Shown in pieces: positions 1 to 8,119 of a stretch of DNA of 9,755 nucleotides. Origin of the DNA: an uncultured Dysosmobacter sp. (GTDB lineage: Bacteria; Bacillota; Clostridia; Oscillospirales; Oscillospiraceae); contig CAKSVQ010000084.1 of NCBI GenBank assembly GCA_934504065.1, forward strand, positions 1 to 9,755. The letters are read 5' to 3'. The translations under genes and the position numbers were made by a program. The notes beneath the pieces are model-generated. The model did not search any database, was not told the origin of the DNA, and saw only the letters and a list, made by a program, of their open reading frames with translations. Position 1 is the first letter of the stretch. Every line of letters starts with the position of its first letter.

Positions 1-1
1 G

Positions 2-1974
<1,973 letters not shown>

Positions 1975-1978
<4 letters not shown>

Positions 1979-2412
1979 AAACAGTGACCATCTACACCGA
2001 CGGGGCCTGCTCCGGCAATCCCGGCCCCGGCGGCTGGGGCGCGATTTTGATGTACGGTCCCCATCGGCGGGAGCTTTCCGGCGGCGAGGCCAATACAACC
2101 AATAATCGCATGGAGCTGACCGCCGTGATCGAAGCATTGTCCATTTTGAAGGAGCCCTGCGCCGTGGAATTGTGGTCGGATTCCAAATACGTGATCGACG
2201 GCCTTTCCAAAGGCTGGGCCAAGGGCTGGAGGGCCCGGGGCTGGGTGAAGAGCGATAAAAAGCCTGCCCTGAACCCAGACCTCTGGGGCCGCCTGCTGGA
2301 GCTGACGGAGGTCCACACCCTGCGCTATCACTGGGTCAAAGGCCACGCGGAGAATGAATTCAACAATCGCTGTGATGAACTGGCCGTGGCAGAGAGCCGG
2401 AAGTATAAATAA
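1975..2412 (+). CDS. rnhA: Ribonuclease HI
   Basis: This 145-residue enzyme cuts the RNA strand of RNA:DNA hybrids, removing R-loops and primers in the cytoplasm. The length is normal for the family. All key residues are visible: D9 in [17 protein letters not shown]47 in NNRMELTA, D69 in [11 protein letters not shown]124 in [11 protein letters not shown] and D134 in NRCDELA. The basic, tryptophan-rich segment [18 protein letters not shown] (about residues 79-97) matches the substrate-binding basic protrusion of the E. coli-type enzyme. The ATG overlaps the gyrA stop as ATGA, which suggests translational coupling. A GGAGG at 1954-1958 lies inside gyrA, 16 bases upstream of the ATG, which is far for efficient independent initiation. 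Expression is therefore likely tied to gyrA. The following gene-free stretch begins with a weak terminator. Confidence 0.96.
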
Positions 2413-2422
2413 GTCCGTGCGT

Positions 2423-2453
2423 GGCCTTTGCGCGCCAAAGGTCCGGAATTTTT
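2423..2453 (+). terminator. Weak candidate terminator directly after rnhA
   Basis: The segment 2423-2430 pairs with 2436-2444, giving eight pairs with one bulged base (2442) and a CGCGC loop. It is followed after GGAA by five T at 2449-2453. It lies 10 bases after the rnhA stop. The bulge and the gap before the T-run make it weaker than the perfect hairpin at 2573. Confidence 0.45.
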
Positions 2454-2572
2454 CAACATTCACAAATTGTTCACGGGAAAATCATAATTCCGCAAAAATT
2501 CTCCGGTATCTTTATCATCAGCAAAGGGTACTCCCAACCCGATGCATTTTCTCCCTCCTAAACACACACAGC

Positions 2573-2607
2573 AAAAAGAGTCGCCTCTGGCGGCTCTTTT
2601 TGTTTTT
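2573..2607. terminator. Rho-independent terminator, bidirectional shape
   Basis: AAAAAGAG (2573-2580) pairs with CTCTTTTT (2594-2601). The stem continues TCGCC/GGCGG with one T-G wobble around a TCT loop, about 13 pairs in all. The plus-strand side runs into GTTTTT, and the A-rich 5' arm gives a T-tract on the minus strand too. This is the strong stop for the gyrA-rnhA transcript, 160 bases past rnhA. The bases between 2454 and 2572 hold nothing I recognise. Confidence 0.85.
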
Positions 2608-2945
2608 CTTTCACAGAAGGGGCAAAGCCATTTCTGTGAAGAGAATTCGCTGCGCTCCGCGCCTCATGGCCGCCAAGCGGCCAATTCGTCACCGTCGCGG
2701 CGACGATTCCCGGCGCTTCGGCTGTTTCCACACGCTCCGCGCAAGGAGGAACCAGTGAAAGACTTTTCACTGGTGACAGAAATACTGGGAGGCCCGCAGG
2801 CCGAGACAGTAAAAGTGTTTTATGCCACGCACATGTCGCGGCATACTGGGCAGCCGCTAGCGGCTTCGCCGCTTTACGGATGCCGCGTACCCTTTACGGG
2901 TAAAACATTCCTTTACCAATGTTTTCGCGTCTGCGGACGCGAAAC
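2608..2945. repeat. Hairpin-rich non-coding stretch
   Basis: Inverted repeats follow each other almost end to end. TTCACAGAA 2610-2618 pairs with 2632-2640 and has an inner GGC/GCC. GGCCGC 2668-2673 pairs with 2677-2682. ACCAGTGAAA 2751-2760 pairs perfectly with 2765-2774 around a GACT loop. TACTG 2783-2787 pairs with 2807-2811. TATGCC 2821-2826 pairs with 2840-2845. AGCGGC 2859-2864 pairs with GCCGCT 2868-2873, and TACCC 2888-2892 with 2898-2902. AAAACATT 2902-2909 pairs with 2918-2925. TTTCGCGTC 2923-2931 pairs with 2936-2944. Open frames across it have no usable ribosome site and resemble no protein family, so I treat it as non-coding. Part of it (2643-2731) is a dispersed repeat listed separately. 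It could be a tandem of palindromic repeats or a structured RNA. Confidence 0.7.
2643..2731 (-). repeat. Dispersed repeat, copy A (shorter form)
   Basis: Read on the minus strand, this block matches the plus-strand block at 5135-5281. Positions 2731 down to 2711 are identical over 21 bases to 5135-5155. After a 65-base gap present only in the other copy, the shared runs are GGGAATCGT, GCCGCGACGGTG, ATTGGCCGCT and GCGGC, in the same order, ending near GCGAATTC/GCGAATCC. Such ordered matches with short indels indicate a common repeat ancestor rather than chance. Confidence 0.8.
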
Positions 2946-2982
2946 TCTGCGAGACTTTGTATTTAGAATCACGTTCTTTCTC

Positions 2983-3035
2983 AAAAAAGCCGCAAGTTTT
3001 CCACAAAAAAGAAACATTTGTGCAAAACTTGCGGC
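2983..3035 (-). terminator. Large hairpin shaped as a minus-strand terminator
   Basis: GCCGCAAGTTTT (2989-3000) pairs perfectly with AAAACTTGCGGC (3024-3035). After a C-C mismatch, CACAAA (3002-3007) pairs with TTTGTG (3017-3022). On the minus strand the stem is followed at once by six T (2988-2983), the classical terminator arrangement. On the plus strand the next T-run (3046-3050) is 10 bases away, so plus-strand termination would be weaker. No minus-strand gene is seen upstream of it, so its role is unclear. It could insulate nadE from incoming transcription or end a short antisense RNA. Confidence 0.65.
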
Positions 3036-3085
3036 ACTCTATTGTCTTTTTCACGCAAAGCGGGGGTGTCTTTTCCGCCAGCGCC

Positions 3086-3114
3086 TTGTAAAAGCGGGCG
3101 GAGAGGTGTAAAAT
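3086..3114 (+). promoter_or_regulatory. Predicted sigma-70-type promoter of nadE
   Basis: TTGTAA (3086-3091) and TAAAAT (3109-3114) are separated by 17 bases, with four and five of six matches to the housekeeping consensus. The start codon lies about 40 bases beyond. An inverted repeat, TCCGCC (3074-3079) and GGCGGA (3097-3102), brackets the -35 box; it could be an operator or simply a hairpin. Confidence 0.6.
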
Positions 3115-3139
3115 AAGAAAAAATCAGCATAGGAAAACG

Positions 3140-3145
3140 AGGAGG
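3140..3145 (+). promoter_or_regulatory. Ribosome binding site of nadE
   Basis: A perfect AGGAGG lies seven bases before the ATG at 3153, which fixes that start. Confidence 0.85.
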
Positions 3146-3152
3146 TTTTCAT

Positions 3153-5063
3153 ATGAAGGACGGGTTTGTCTCTGTGGCCTGCGGCACGCCGAAGCTGCGC
3201 CTTGCAGACTGCGATTATAATGCGGAACAGACGTTTACCATGATGCGCAAGGCAGAGCAGGCCGGGGTAAAGGTGCTGGTGCTGCCGGAGTTGGGCCTGA
3301 CCGGGTATTCCTGCGGCGACCTTTTTTATCAGGATGCGCTGCTTGAGGGCGCCGAAGAAGCGCTGCAAACCGTGCTCACCGCCACCCGGAATCTGGAAGT
3401 GCTCACGGCGGTGGGACTTCCTCTGCGGGTAAATAACAAATTGTATAATTGTGCAGCTGTTATACAAAAAGGAAAACTACTGGGGGTAGTTCCTAAGACG
3501 CACCTGCCCAATTACGGAGAATTTTACGAAAAGCGCCAGTTTGCCCCTGCCCTGGCGGAGAATGGCCGGGTGCGGCTTCTGGGCATGGAGGTGCCCTTTG
3601 GCAACCGTCTGATGTTCCGCTGCGAGCAGCTGCCGGAGCTGGCCGTGGGCGTGGAGATCTGCGAGGACCTGTGGGCGCCCTGCTCCCCTGCCGCGGCGCT
3701 GGCGGCGGCAGGCGCCACCGTGGTGCTGAATCTTTCCGCCAGCAATGACATCATCGGCAAGGACAGCTACCGCCGTCAGTTGGTGACCATGCAGTCGGCC
3801 AAGCTCCTGTGCGGCTATCTGTATACCAGCAGCGGCGAGGGCGAATCCTCTTCCGACGTGGTGTTCGGCGCGCACCAGATGATCGCGGAAAACGGCGCAA
3901 TGCTGGCCGAGCGGCGGTTTGACGGCGGGCTGCTTACCTCTGAGGTGGATGTGCAGAAGCTTTGCTATGAGCGCCGCCGCACCCAGATGTTTGACGCGGC
4001 CCCCGCGGTGGAAGAAATTTCCTTCTCTCTGACCGTTTCTGAAACAAAGCTCACCCGTTATGTTGCGCCCCAGCCCTTTGTCCCCGAGGGCAAGGAGGAC
4101 CGGGACGCCCGCTGCCGGGAGATTTTGCTGATCGCGTCGCTGGGATTGAAGCAGCGGCTGGAGCACACCGGGGCCAAAACTGCCGTGGTGGGCCTTTCCG
4201 GTGGACTGGATTCCACGCTGGCCGTGCTCATCACCGGGCTTGCCATGAAAATGCTGGACCGCCCCATGACCGATATTGTGGCCGTGACCATGCCCTGCTT
4301 CGGCACCACCGACCGCACGAAAAACAACGCCGTCATTTTGGCCGAGCAGATGGGGGCCACGCTGCGCACGGTGGACATTTCCGCTTCGGTCCGCAGCCAC
4401 TTCAAGGACATCGGCCATGATATGGAGGACCATTCCGTCACCTTTGAGAACGGGCAGGCCCGGGAGCGCACGCAGGTCCTGATGGATATTGCCAACTCCA
4501 CCGGGGGCATCGTCATCGGCACCGGTGACCTCAGCGAATTGGCGCTGGGCTGGTGCACCTATAACGGCGACCATATGAGCATGTACGGCGTGAACGCCTC
4601 CATTCCTAAGACACTGGTGCGGCATCTGGTGGCTTATCTGGCCCGGGACAATGCCAAAAAGGACGAGGCGCTGCACGACGTGCTGGAGGATATTCTGGAT
4701 ACCCCGGTCTCGCCGGAGCTGCTGCCCGCTGTCAAGGGGGAGATCAGCCAGCGGACGGAAGATTTGGTGGGGCCCTATGAGCTGCACGACTTTTTCCTCT
4801 ATTACCTGCTGCGCTGGGGCTTCTCCCCCAGAAAGGTATACCGTCTGGCGCTGTATGCGCTGGGTAAAACGTATAGCCAGGATGTGATTTTGAAGTGGCT
4901 GAAAACCTGCTACCGTCGGTTCTTCAGCCAGCAGTTCAAGCGCAACTGTCTGCCCGATGGCCCCAAGGTGGGCTCCGTGGCCCTCAGTCCCCGCGGCGAC
5001 TGGCGGATGCCCAGTGATGCAAAGTGGACCGTCTGGCAAAGAGAACTGGAAACGCTGAACTGA
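3153..5063 (+). CDS. nadE: Glutamine-dependent NAD+ synthetase
   Basis: This cytoplasmic enzyme carries out the last step of NAD+ synthesis: deamido-NAD+ plus ATP and glutamine give NAD+. The 636-residue length is typical of the two-domain form. The N-terminal glutaminase (nitrilase fold, about residues 5-275) shows the full triad: E46 in LPELGLTGYS, K115 in VVPKTHLPNYGEF and C170 in VEICEDLW. The synthetase domain (about 320-636) has the ATP-pyrophosphatase loop SGGLDST at 349-355, followed by GTGDLSELALGW and YGVNASIPKTLV. The C-terminal SPRGDWRMPSDA region is intact. The gene has its own promoter and a perfect ribosome site, and appears monocistronic. Two oddities stand out. Its last 62 coding bases plus 25 downstream bases are repeated 307 bp downstream. 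A local AT-rich palindromic patch lies at 3430-3480. The function assignment is secure. Confidence 0.98.
   Translation: MKDGFVSVACGTPKLRLADCDYNAEQTFTMMRKAEQAGVKVLVLPELGLTGYSCGDLFYQDALLEGAEEALQTVLTATRNLEVLTAVGLPLRVNNKLYNCAAVIQKGKLLGVVPKTHLPNYGEFYEKRQFAPALAENGRVRLLGMEVPFGNRLMFRCEQLPELAVGVEICEDLWAPCSPAAALAAAGATVVLNLSASNDIIGKDSYRRQLVTMQSAKLLCGYLYTSSGEGESSSDVVFGAHQMIAENGAMLAERRFDGGLLTSEVDVQKLCYERRRTQMFDAAPAVEEISFSLTVSETKLTRYVAPQPFVPEGKEDRDARCREILLIASLGLKQRLEHTGAKTAVVGLSGGLDSTLAVLITGLAMKMLDRPMTDIVAVTMPCFGTTDRTKNNAVILAEQMGATLRTVDISASVRSHFKDIGHDMEDHSVTFENGQARERTQVLMDIANSTGGIVIGTGDLSELALGWCTYNGDHMSMYGVNASIPKTLVRHLVAYLARDNAKKDEALHDVLEDILDTPVSPELLPAVKGEISQRTEDLVGPYELHDFFLYYLLRWGFSPRKVYRLALYALGKTYSQDVILKWLKTCYRRFFSQQFKRNCLPDGPKVGSVALSPRGDWRMPSDAKWTVWQRELETLN
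3441..3467. repeat. AT-rich inverted repeat inside nadE
   Basis: TTGTATAA (3441-3448) and TTATACAA (3460-3467) are perfect complements separated by 11 bases, in a locally AT-rich part of an otherwise GC-rich gene. It encodes ordinary NadE sequence (LYNCAAVIQ). Confidence 0.6.
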
Positions 5064-5088
5064 CCCGCAACTGAGGAGCCAGTCGCCA
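5002..5088 (+). repeat. Direct repeat, copy 1 (nadE 3' end)
   Basis: These 87 bases cover the last 20 codons of nadE, the stop, and 25 bases beyond. They match 5309-5395 at 85 of 87 positions with a constant offset of 307. The two differences fall at 5031 (G here, A in copy 2) and 5039 (A here, G in copy 2). Confidence 0.97.
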
Positions 5089-5098
5089 TTACCGGGGT

Positions 5099-5125
5099 CC
5101 CCAGCAAAACGAAGTTTTGTTGGGG
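5099..5125. repeat. Perfect stem-loop at the edge of the repeat element
   Basis: CCCCAGCAAAAC (5099-5110) pairs with GTTTTGTTGGGG (5114-5125) around GAA: twelve pairs with one G-T wobble. GGGG at 5094-5097 offers an alternative pairing with 5099-5102. No T-run follows on either strand, so it is not a standard terminator despite lying 35 bases after nadE. Confidence 0.75.
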
Positions 5126-5134
5126 AAAGGAGGA

Positions 5135-5281
5135 GTGGAAACAGCCGAAGCGCCGCCAGCGGCGGGTGGAGCGAGGCTGTTTCGAGGAAGCGGCACGATT
5201 GGCGGACGCGAACAGCGGCTGGGAATCGTAATGCCGCGACGGTGGCACATTGGCCGCTATGCGGCAGGCCGAAGGCGAATC
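5135..5281 (+). repeat. Dispersed repeat, copy B (longer form)
   Basis: This is homologous, in opposite orientation, to 2643-2731, starting with a 21-base identity (5135-5155). It carries about 65 extra bases (5156-5220). The extra part completes a long hairpin: GAAACAGCC (5138-5146) pairs with GGCTGTTTC (5175-5183), and inside it CGCCGC (5151-5156) pairs with GCGGCG (5159-5164). A smaller hairpin GCCGC-TAT-GCGGC sits at 5253-5265 and has a counterpart in copy A. No coding function is apparent. Confidence 0.8.
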
Positions 5282-5308
5282 CGCGGGATACGGAGCCAGC
5301 GACGACGC

Positions 5309-5395
5309 GGCGGATGCCCAGTGATGCAAAGTGGACCATCTGGCAGAGAGAACTGGAAACGCTGAACTGACCCGCAACTGAGGAGCCAGTCGCCA
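5309..5395 (+). repeat. Direct repeat, copy 2 (displaced nadE 3' end)
   Basis: This near-identical copy of the nadE tail encodes the same last residues and stop but has no start or upstream coding sequence, so it is a gene fragment. In the nadE frame the two differences are one synonymous change (CAA to CAG) and one conservative change (valine to isoleucine). It lies just before the exporter operon. Confidence 0.97.
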
Positions 5396-5424
5396 ATATC
5401 AGGCCCCCTGCGAAATACACATTT

Positions 5425-5429
5425 GGGAG
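5425..5429 (+). promoter_or_regulatory. Ribosome site fixing a GTG start
   Basis: GGGAG lies six bases before the GTG at 5436, with no better-placed ATG nearby. This supports GTG as the start of the following gene. Confidence 0.6.
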
Positions 5430-5435
5430 TTATTT

Positions 5436-6188
5436 GTGGAAAAGATTTTGCATGAACTTTTGGTCCTGGGTGAGCTGCTGCTGCAAAACGGCGCGGAGAT
5501 CAACCGGGTGGAGGAAACTGTCTCCCGCATGGGCATGGCTTACGGTGCGGAGGAAATGCACGTTTTCGTTATCACCAATAGCATTGTGGTGACCATGCAG
5601 CTCCCCGGCGGCGCGATTTTGACCCAGACCCGGCGGATCACCCAGCCCGGTGGCACGGATTTCATCCGGCTGGAAGCGTGCAACGCCCTGAGCCGCCGCT
5701 GCTGCGAAGCGCCACTGCCTGTGGAGCAGCTCACAGCGGAAGTGGAAAAAATCCGTGTCTTTTCCGGCGGACGGCTGCGGGTGTACCTTGGCAGTGTGGC
5801 TGTGGTGGGGGCATTTACCCTGTTTTTTGGCGGACGGGCGGCGGATATTCTGGTGGCCATGGCCTTTGCGGTGCTGACCTGCGTGCTGCAGGAAAAGCTG
5901 ATGCCCGTGTGCATGAATCTGGTGATCTTCAATCTGCTCTGCTCGCTGCTGATCGGCCTTGGCACCTGCATTTGCGTGCGGCTGTGGCCGATGCTGCAGC
6001 TGGATAAGATTATGGTGGGGTATATCATGCTGCTCATTCCCGGCATGGCCATCACCAACGCCGTGCGGGACGTGCTGGTGGGCAGCACCATTTCCGGCGC
6101 ACTGCGGCTGACGGAGTGCCTTTTGTGGGCGGCGGCGCTGGCCTGCGGGTTCATGCTGGCCATCTGGATCACGGGGGTCAGGATATGA
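5436..6188 (+). CDS. ThrE-type exporter, N-terminal subunit (YjjP-like, DUF1212)
   Basis: This is the first half of a split threonine/serine exporter of the ThrE superfamily, 250 residues. A soluble N-terminal part (about residues 1-112) contains the family-typical NGAEINRVEETVSRM and a following VITNSIVVTM strand. Five hydrophobic segments follow at roughly 115-132, 135-152, 158-182, 191-210 and 226-247. In one-protein ThrE this half is fused to a five-helix partner; here the partner is the next gene, which overlaps by ATGA. The substrate cannot be read from sequence: ThrE exports threonine and serine, while the E. coli YjjP/YjjB pair has been linked to succinate export. Translation starts at GTG. 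No clear promoter is visible between 5395 and 5436; one may lie in the repeat region. Confidence 0.9.
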   Translation: MEKILHELLVLGELLLQNGAEINRVEETVSRMGMAYGAEEMHVFVITNSIVVTMQLPGGAILTQTRRITQPGGTDFIRLEACNALSRRCCEAPLPVEQLTAEVEKIRVFSGGRLRVYLGSVAVVGAFTLFFGGRAADILVAMAFAVLTCVLQEKLMPVCMNLVIFNLLCSLLIGLGTCICVRLWPMLQLDKIMVGYIMLLIPGMAITNAVRDVLVGSTISGALRLTECLLWAAALACGFMLAIWITGVRI

Positions 6189-6640
6189 GGGAAACGCTGA
6201 TCCAGCTTGCGGCGGCCAGTCTGGGCGCGGTGGCTTACGCGCTGCTGATCCGCCTGCGCATCCGTCTGCTGCCGTGGGCGGCGCTGGGCGGACTGCTGTG
6301 CTGGGGGAGCTATCTGGTGTCCTACGGGGCGCTGGGCGGCGTGTTTTTCCCCTGCCTGATCGCCTCCACGCTGACGGAGCTTTATTCAGAGGTCCTTGCC
6401 CGGACGCTGCGGGCACCCTCCACGGTTTTCTGTATTCCCAGCGTGATCCCGTTGGTGCCGGGCAGCTCGCTGTTCAGCACCATGAGCGCCGTGGTGCGCA
6501 ACGACTGGGAGACCGCCCGCTCTGCCGGAGCGGCCACCGGGGTGTGCGCACTGGCCATTGCCATTGGCATGAGCCTTGTGTGGGCGCTGTTTTTCATGAT
6601 CCGGGAGGAGAAAAAGCGGCTGCACCACCCGGAAAACTAG
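6185..6640 (+). CDS. ThrE-type exporter, C-terminal subunit (YjjB-like)
   Basis: This is the second half of the split ThrE exporter, 151 residues and almost wholly membrane-embedded. Five hydrophobic segments lie at about 5-22, 28-47, 51-70, 78-103 and 115-139, followed by a charged tail. The IPSVIPLVPGSSLF motif (about 84-97) is the hallmark of this family. The ATG overlaps the upstream stop as ATGA, and a short TCAGGA precedes it; the longer frame starting at 6116 runs inside the upstream gene and is less likely. The two subunits would together supply the ten membrane helices of full-length ThrE. A terminator starts six bases after the stop. Confidence 0.9.
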   Translation: MRETLIQLAAASLGAVAYALLIRLRIRLLPWAALGGLLCWGSYLVSYGALGGVFFPCLIASTLTELYSEVLARTLRAPSTVFCIPSVIPLVPGSSLFSTMSAVVRNDWETARSAGAATGVCALAIAIGMSLVWALFFMIREEKKRLHHPEN

Positions 6641-6645
6641 AAAAT

Positions 6646-6679
6646 AAAACGCTGTGGGGAATTTAGCCACAGCGTTTTT
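6646..6679. terminator. Bidirectional terminator between convergent operons
   Basis: AAAACGCTGTGG (6646-6657) pairs perfectly with CCACAGCGTTTT (6667-6678) around a 9-base loop. T-tracts lie on both strands (TTTTT at 6675-6679; the A-rich 6641-6649 on the other side). It serves the exporter operon from the left and the secreted-protein operon, whose last stop is 13 bases away, from the right. Confidence 0.92.
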
Positions 6680-6691
6680 GTATTTGTGTAC

Positions 6692-7519
6692 TTAATATTT
6701 GCCCCAGAAGTGGTCAACGGTGAGGTCCACGTTGGTCTCCGTGCCGCCGACCATGCACCATGTCAGGGTCCTTGCAAAGGCCCCGGCATCCTTTTCCAAA
6801 TAAAAGGCGCGGGTCACGGTCTGCTCCGGCGCGATTTTGACCTTGGCGAAGAGTTCCACATCCGTCAGGCTTCCGTGAGGCTGCCGGATGATATAAACGG
6901 ATTGTGTTTCCTTGGAATGGTTGGTAAAGCTGATTCGCATCGTTGCTCCGGGAATGCCTTCTTCCTCTTCATTCAACTGGCAGTTTGCAATATATGTCTT
7001 TTGGCGGGTCAGCTGATCCGCCCGCTTTGCGTCAGCGGGAATTTTTGAGGGGTCAGTCTCTGTGAAACTGCCTGCCTGAACGCCATAAACAGGCTCATCA
7101 TAGATTTTGTAGACAAGTTCTGATTCGTATTCCCCCTGATTCGGCACATTTACGCTTTCCGGGTTCCCCTCTTCTACGGTTACCACGTGGGATTGCTTTA
7201 ACTTTTTGTTGCCTAAAACAACGCTGTTGGAATCGCCGTCCCAGGAGATGGGAATATCGAACAGGTCTGCGATTTGCCGAACAGAGAGGTAGTTGGTGTC
7301 TTTCCCTTTTTCGTCTGTATAGGTGATGACGCTGGGAATGCTTGCTCCGTCAGCGGCAGTTAAAGACGTTCCCGTCTTTACTTCCGTTTTGCAGTTGCAA
7401 ATAATACCCGCCTTATTGTAGGCCACGGATTGGACATTGAATGCCGCGGAAGCGCCCATGGCGCCCACCAGCAGCACGGCCATGGCACAGCAGGCAAGAT
7501 TTCTTTTGATGTTGTTCAT
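6692..7519 (-). CDS. Secreted stalk-domain protein, paralogue C
   Basis: A 275-residue exported protein of unknown function. Residues 1-25 form a signal peptide (basic start, hydrophobic core, ending ASA-A). Residues about 30-103 resemble the copper amine oxidase N-terminal (stalk) domain, with IPSVITYTD, TNYLSVRQIADLFDIP and ISWDGDSNSVVLG. A C-terminal half (about 145-275) matches the first gene of the operon: IPGATMRISF, QSVYIIRQP and PEQTVTRAFYLEKDA. The stalk domain is often found in clostridial cell-surface proteins; it does not itself imply enzyme activity. It differs from its paralogues in ICNC at 40-43, where they have ARFG or LRFG, and in somewhat more AT-rich DNA. The AAGGAG ribosome site overlaps the end of the upstream gene, and only 13 bases separate the two genes. 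It is the last gene of the operon. Confidence 0.82.
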   Translation of the reverse strand: MNNIKRNLACCAMAVLLVGAMGASAAFNVQSVAYNKAGIICNCKTEVKTGTSLTAADGASIPSVITYTDEKGKDTNYLSVRQIADLFDIPISWDGDSNSVVLGNKKLKQSHVVTVEEGNPESVNVPNQGEYESELVYKIYDEPVYGVQAGSFTETDPSKIPADAKRADQLTRQKTYIANCQLNEEEEGIPGATMRISFTNHSKETQSVYIIRQPHGSLTDVELFAKVKIAPEQTVTRAFYLEKDAGAFARTLTWCMVGGTETNVDLTVDHFWGKY

Positions 7520-7532
7520 GCTTTCTCTCCTT

Positions 7533-8099
7533 TCATACTTCGCTGTCGGATACGGTCACGCCGGGGGATGTATGGCGAATATCATAACCGTATGTAACGC
7601 TTGTAATTGTCAAATCGGCAATCGGTTCATCATAGGGGTCAACGATCATTATAAGTGTTGTTTTCAGCACATCTGCGTCATCATCCGCCTTGAACGCCCG
7701 GGTCAGGGTCTGGCCCGGTGTCAGGACCACGCTGGCAAAGGCCTCGGCATCGGAGCCGACCACGATCACCTTGCGGGGGTCACAGCCAATGGAAACGGAC
7801 TGCTGCCCGGCGTTCCATGTGACGGGAACGTCCACCAATTCTGCCAGCAGCTGCACCGGGAGATAGTTGGTCTTACCGCCGGAGGGATCGGTATAGGTGA
7901 TGACACTGGGTACGCTCTGCCCGTCCGGCACCAGATAGGACTGGCCGGGCTTGACCTTTTCCACCCCGAAGCGCAGAATGCCCGCCTGATCGTAGGCGAC
8001 CTTTCCCCCATAGTCCGCCGCCAGCACAGGCGCGGACAGGGACGAGAGCATCAGCACGGCAAGGGATGTGCACAAAATGGCGGTCAGCTTCTTTTTCAT
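7533..8099 (-). CDS. Secreted stalk-domain protein, paralogue B (short form)
   Basis: A 188-residue exported protein of unknown function. It has a signal peptide of about 28 residues (MKKK, hydrophobic core, APVLAA). The stalk-like domain covers about 33-105, with QSVPSVITYTDPSGG, TNYLPVQLLAELVDVP and VTWNAGQQSVSIG. It then goes almost directly to the end block: VVLTPGQTLTRAF, ADLTITSVTYGYD and TSPGVTVSD. Compared with paralogue A, about 85-90 residues between stalk and end block are absent, without any frame break. The start is set by the ribosome site: AGGAGG at 8106-8111 is six bases from ATG at 8099, whereas the earlier in-frame ATG directly touches it. It is the middle gene, 20 bases after A and 13 before C. 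Confidence 0.82.
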   Translation of the reverse strand: MKKKLTAILCTSLAVLMLSSLSAPVLAADYGGKVAYDQAGILRFGVEKVKPGQSYLVPDGQSVPSVITYTDPSGGKTNYLPVQLLAELVDVPVTWNAGQQSVSIGCDPRKVIVVGSDAEAFASVVLTPGQTLTRAFKADDDADVLKTTLIMIVDPYDEPIADLTITSVTYGYDIRHTSPGVTVSDSEV

Positions 8100-8105
8100 A
8101 TCCAT

Positions 8106-8111
8106 CCTCCT
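8106..8111 (-). promoter_or_regulatory. Ribosome site deciding the start of paralogue B
   Basis: AGGAGG on the minus strand is followed by ATGGAT and then ATGAAAAAG. The first ATG abuts the site and would be poorly used; the second, six bases away, begins a good signal peptide. Confidence 0.75.
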
Positions 8112-8119
8112 CAAATGTG

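Noticed and set aside
2608..2945. CRISPR array
   Set aside because: The hairpins differ from each other and have no constant repeat or spacer length.
2542..3111. 189-codon plus-strand frame in the gene-free stretch
   Set aside because: It has no good ribosome site, crosses a strong terminator and the hairpin chain, and has no recognisable domain. Much of it is translated repeat.
5099..5125. Hairpin after nadE as its terminator
   Set aside because: There is no T-run after the stem on either strand. It fits better as part of the repeat element.
5117..5365. 82-codon frame in the repeat after nadE
   Set aside because: It is arginine- and glycine-rich, begins inside a hairpin, and uses a different frame from the nadE tail it covers.
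3477..5420. 647-codon minus-strand open frame across nadE
   Set aside because: It is antisense to complete nadE, shows no family motif, and runs through the repeat region; its internal repeat simply mirrors the nadE tail duplication.
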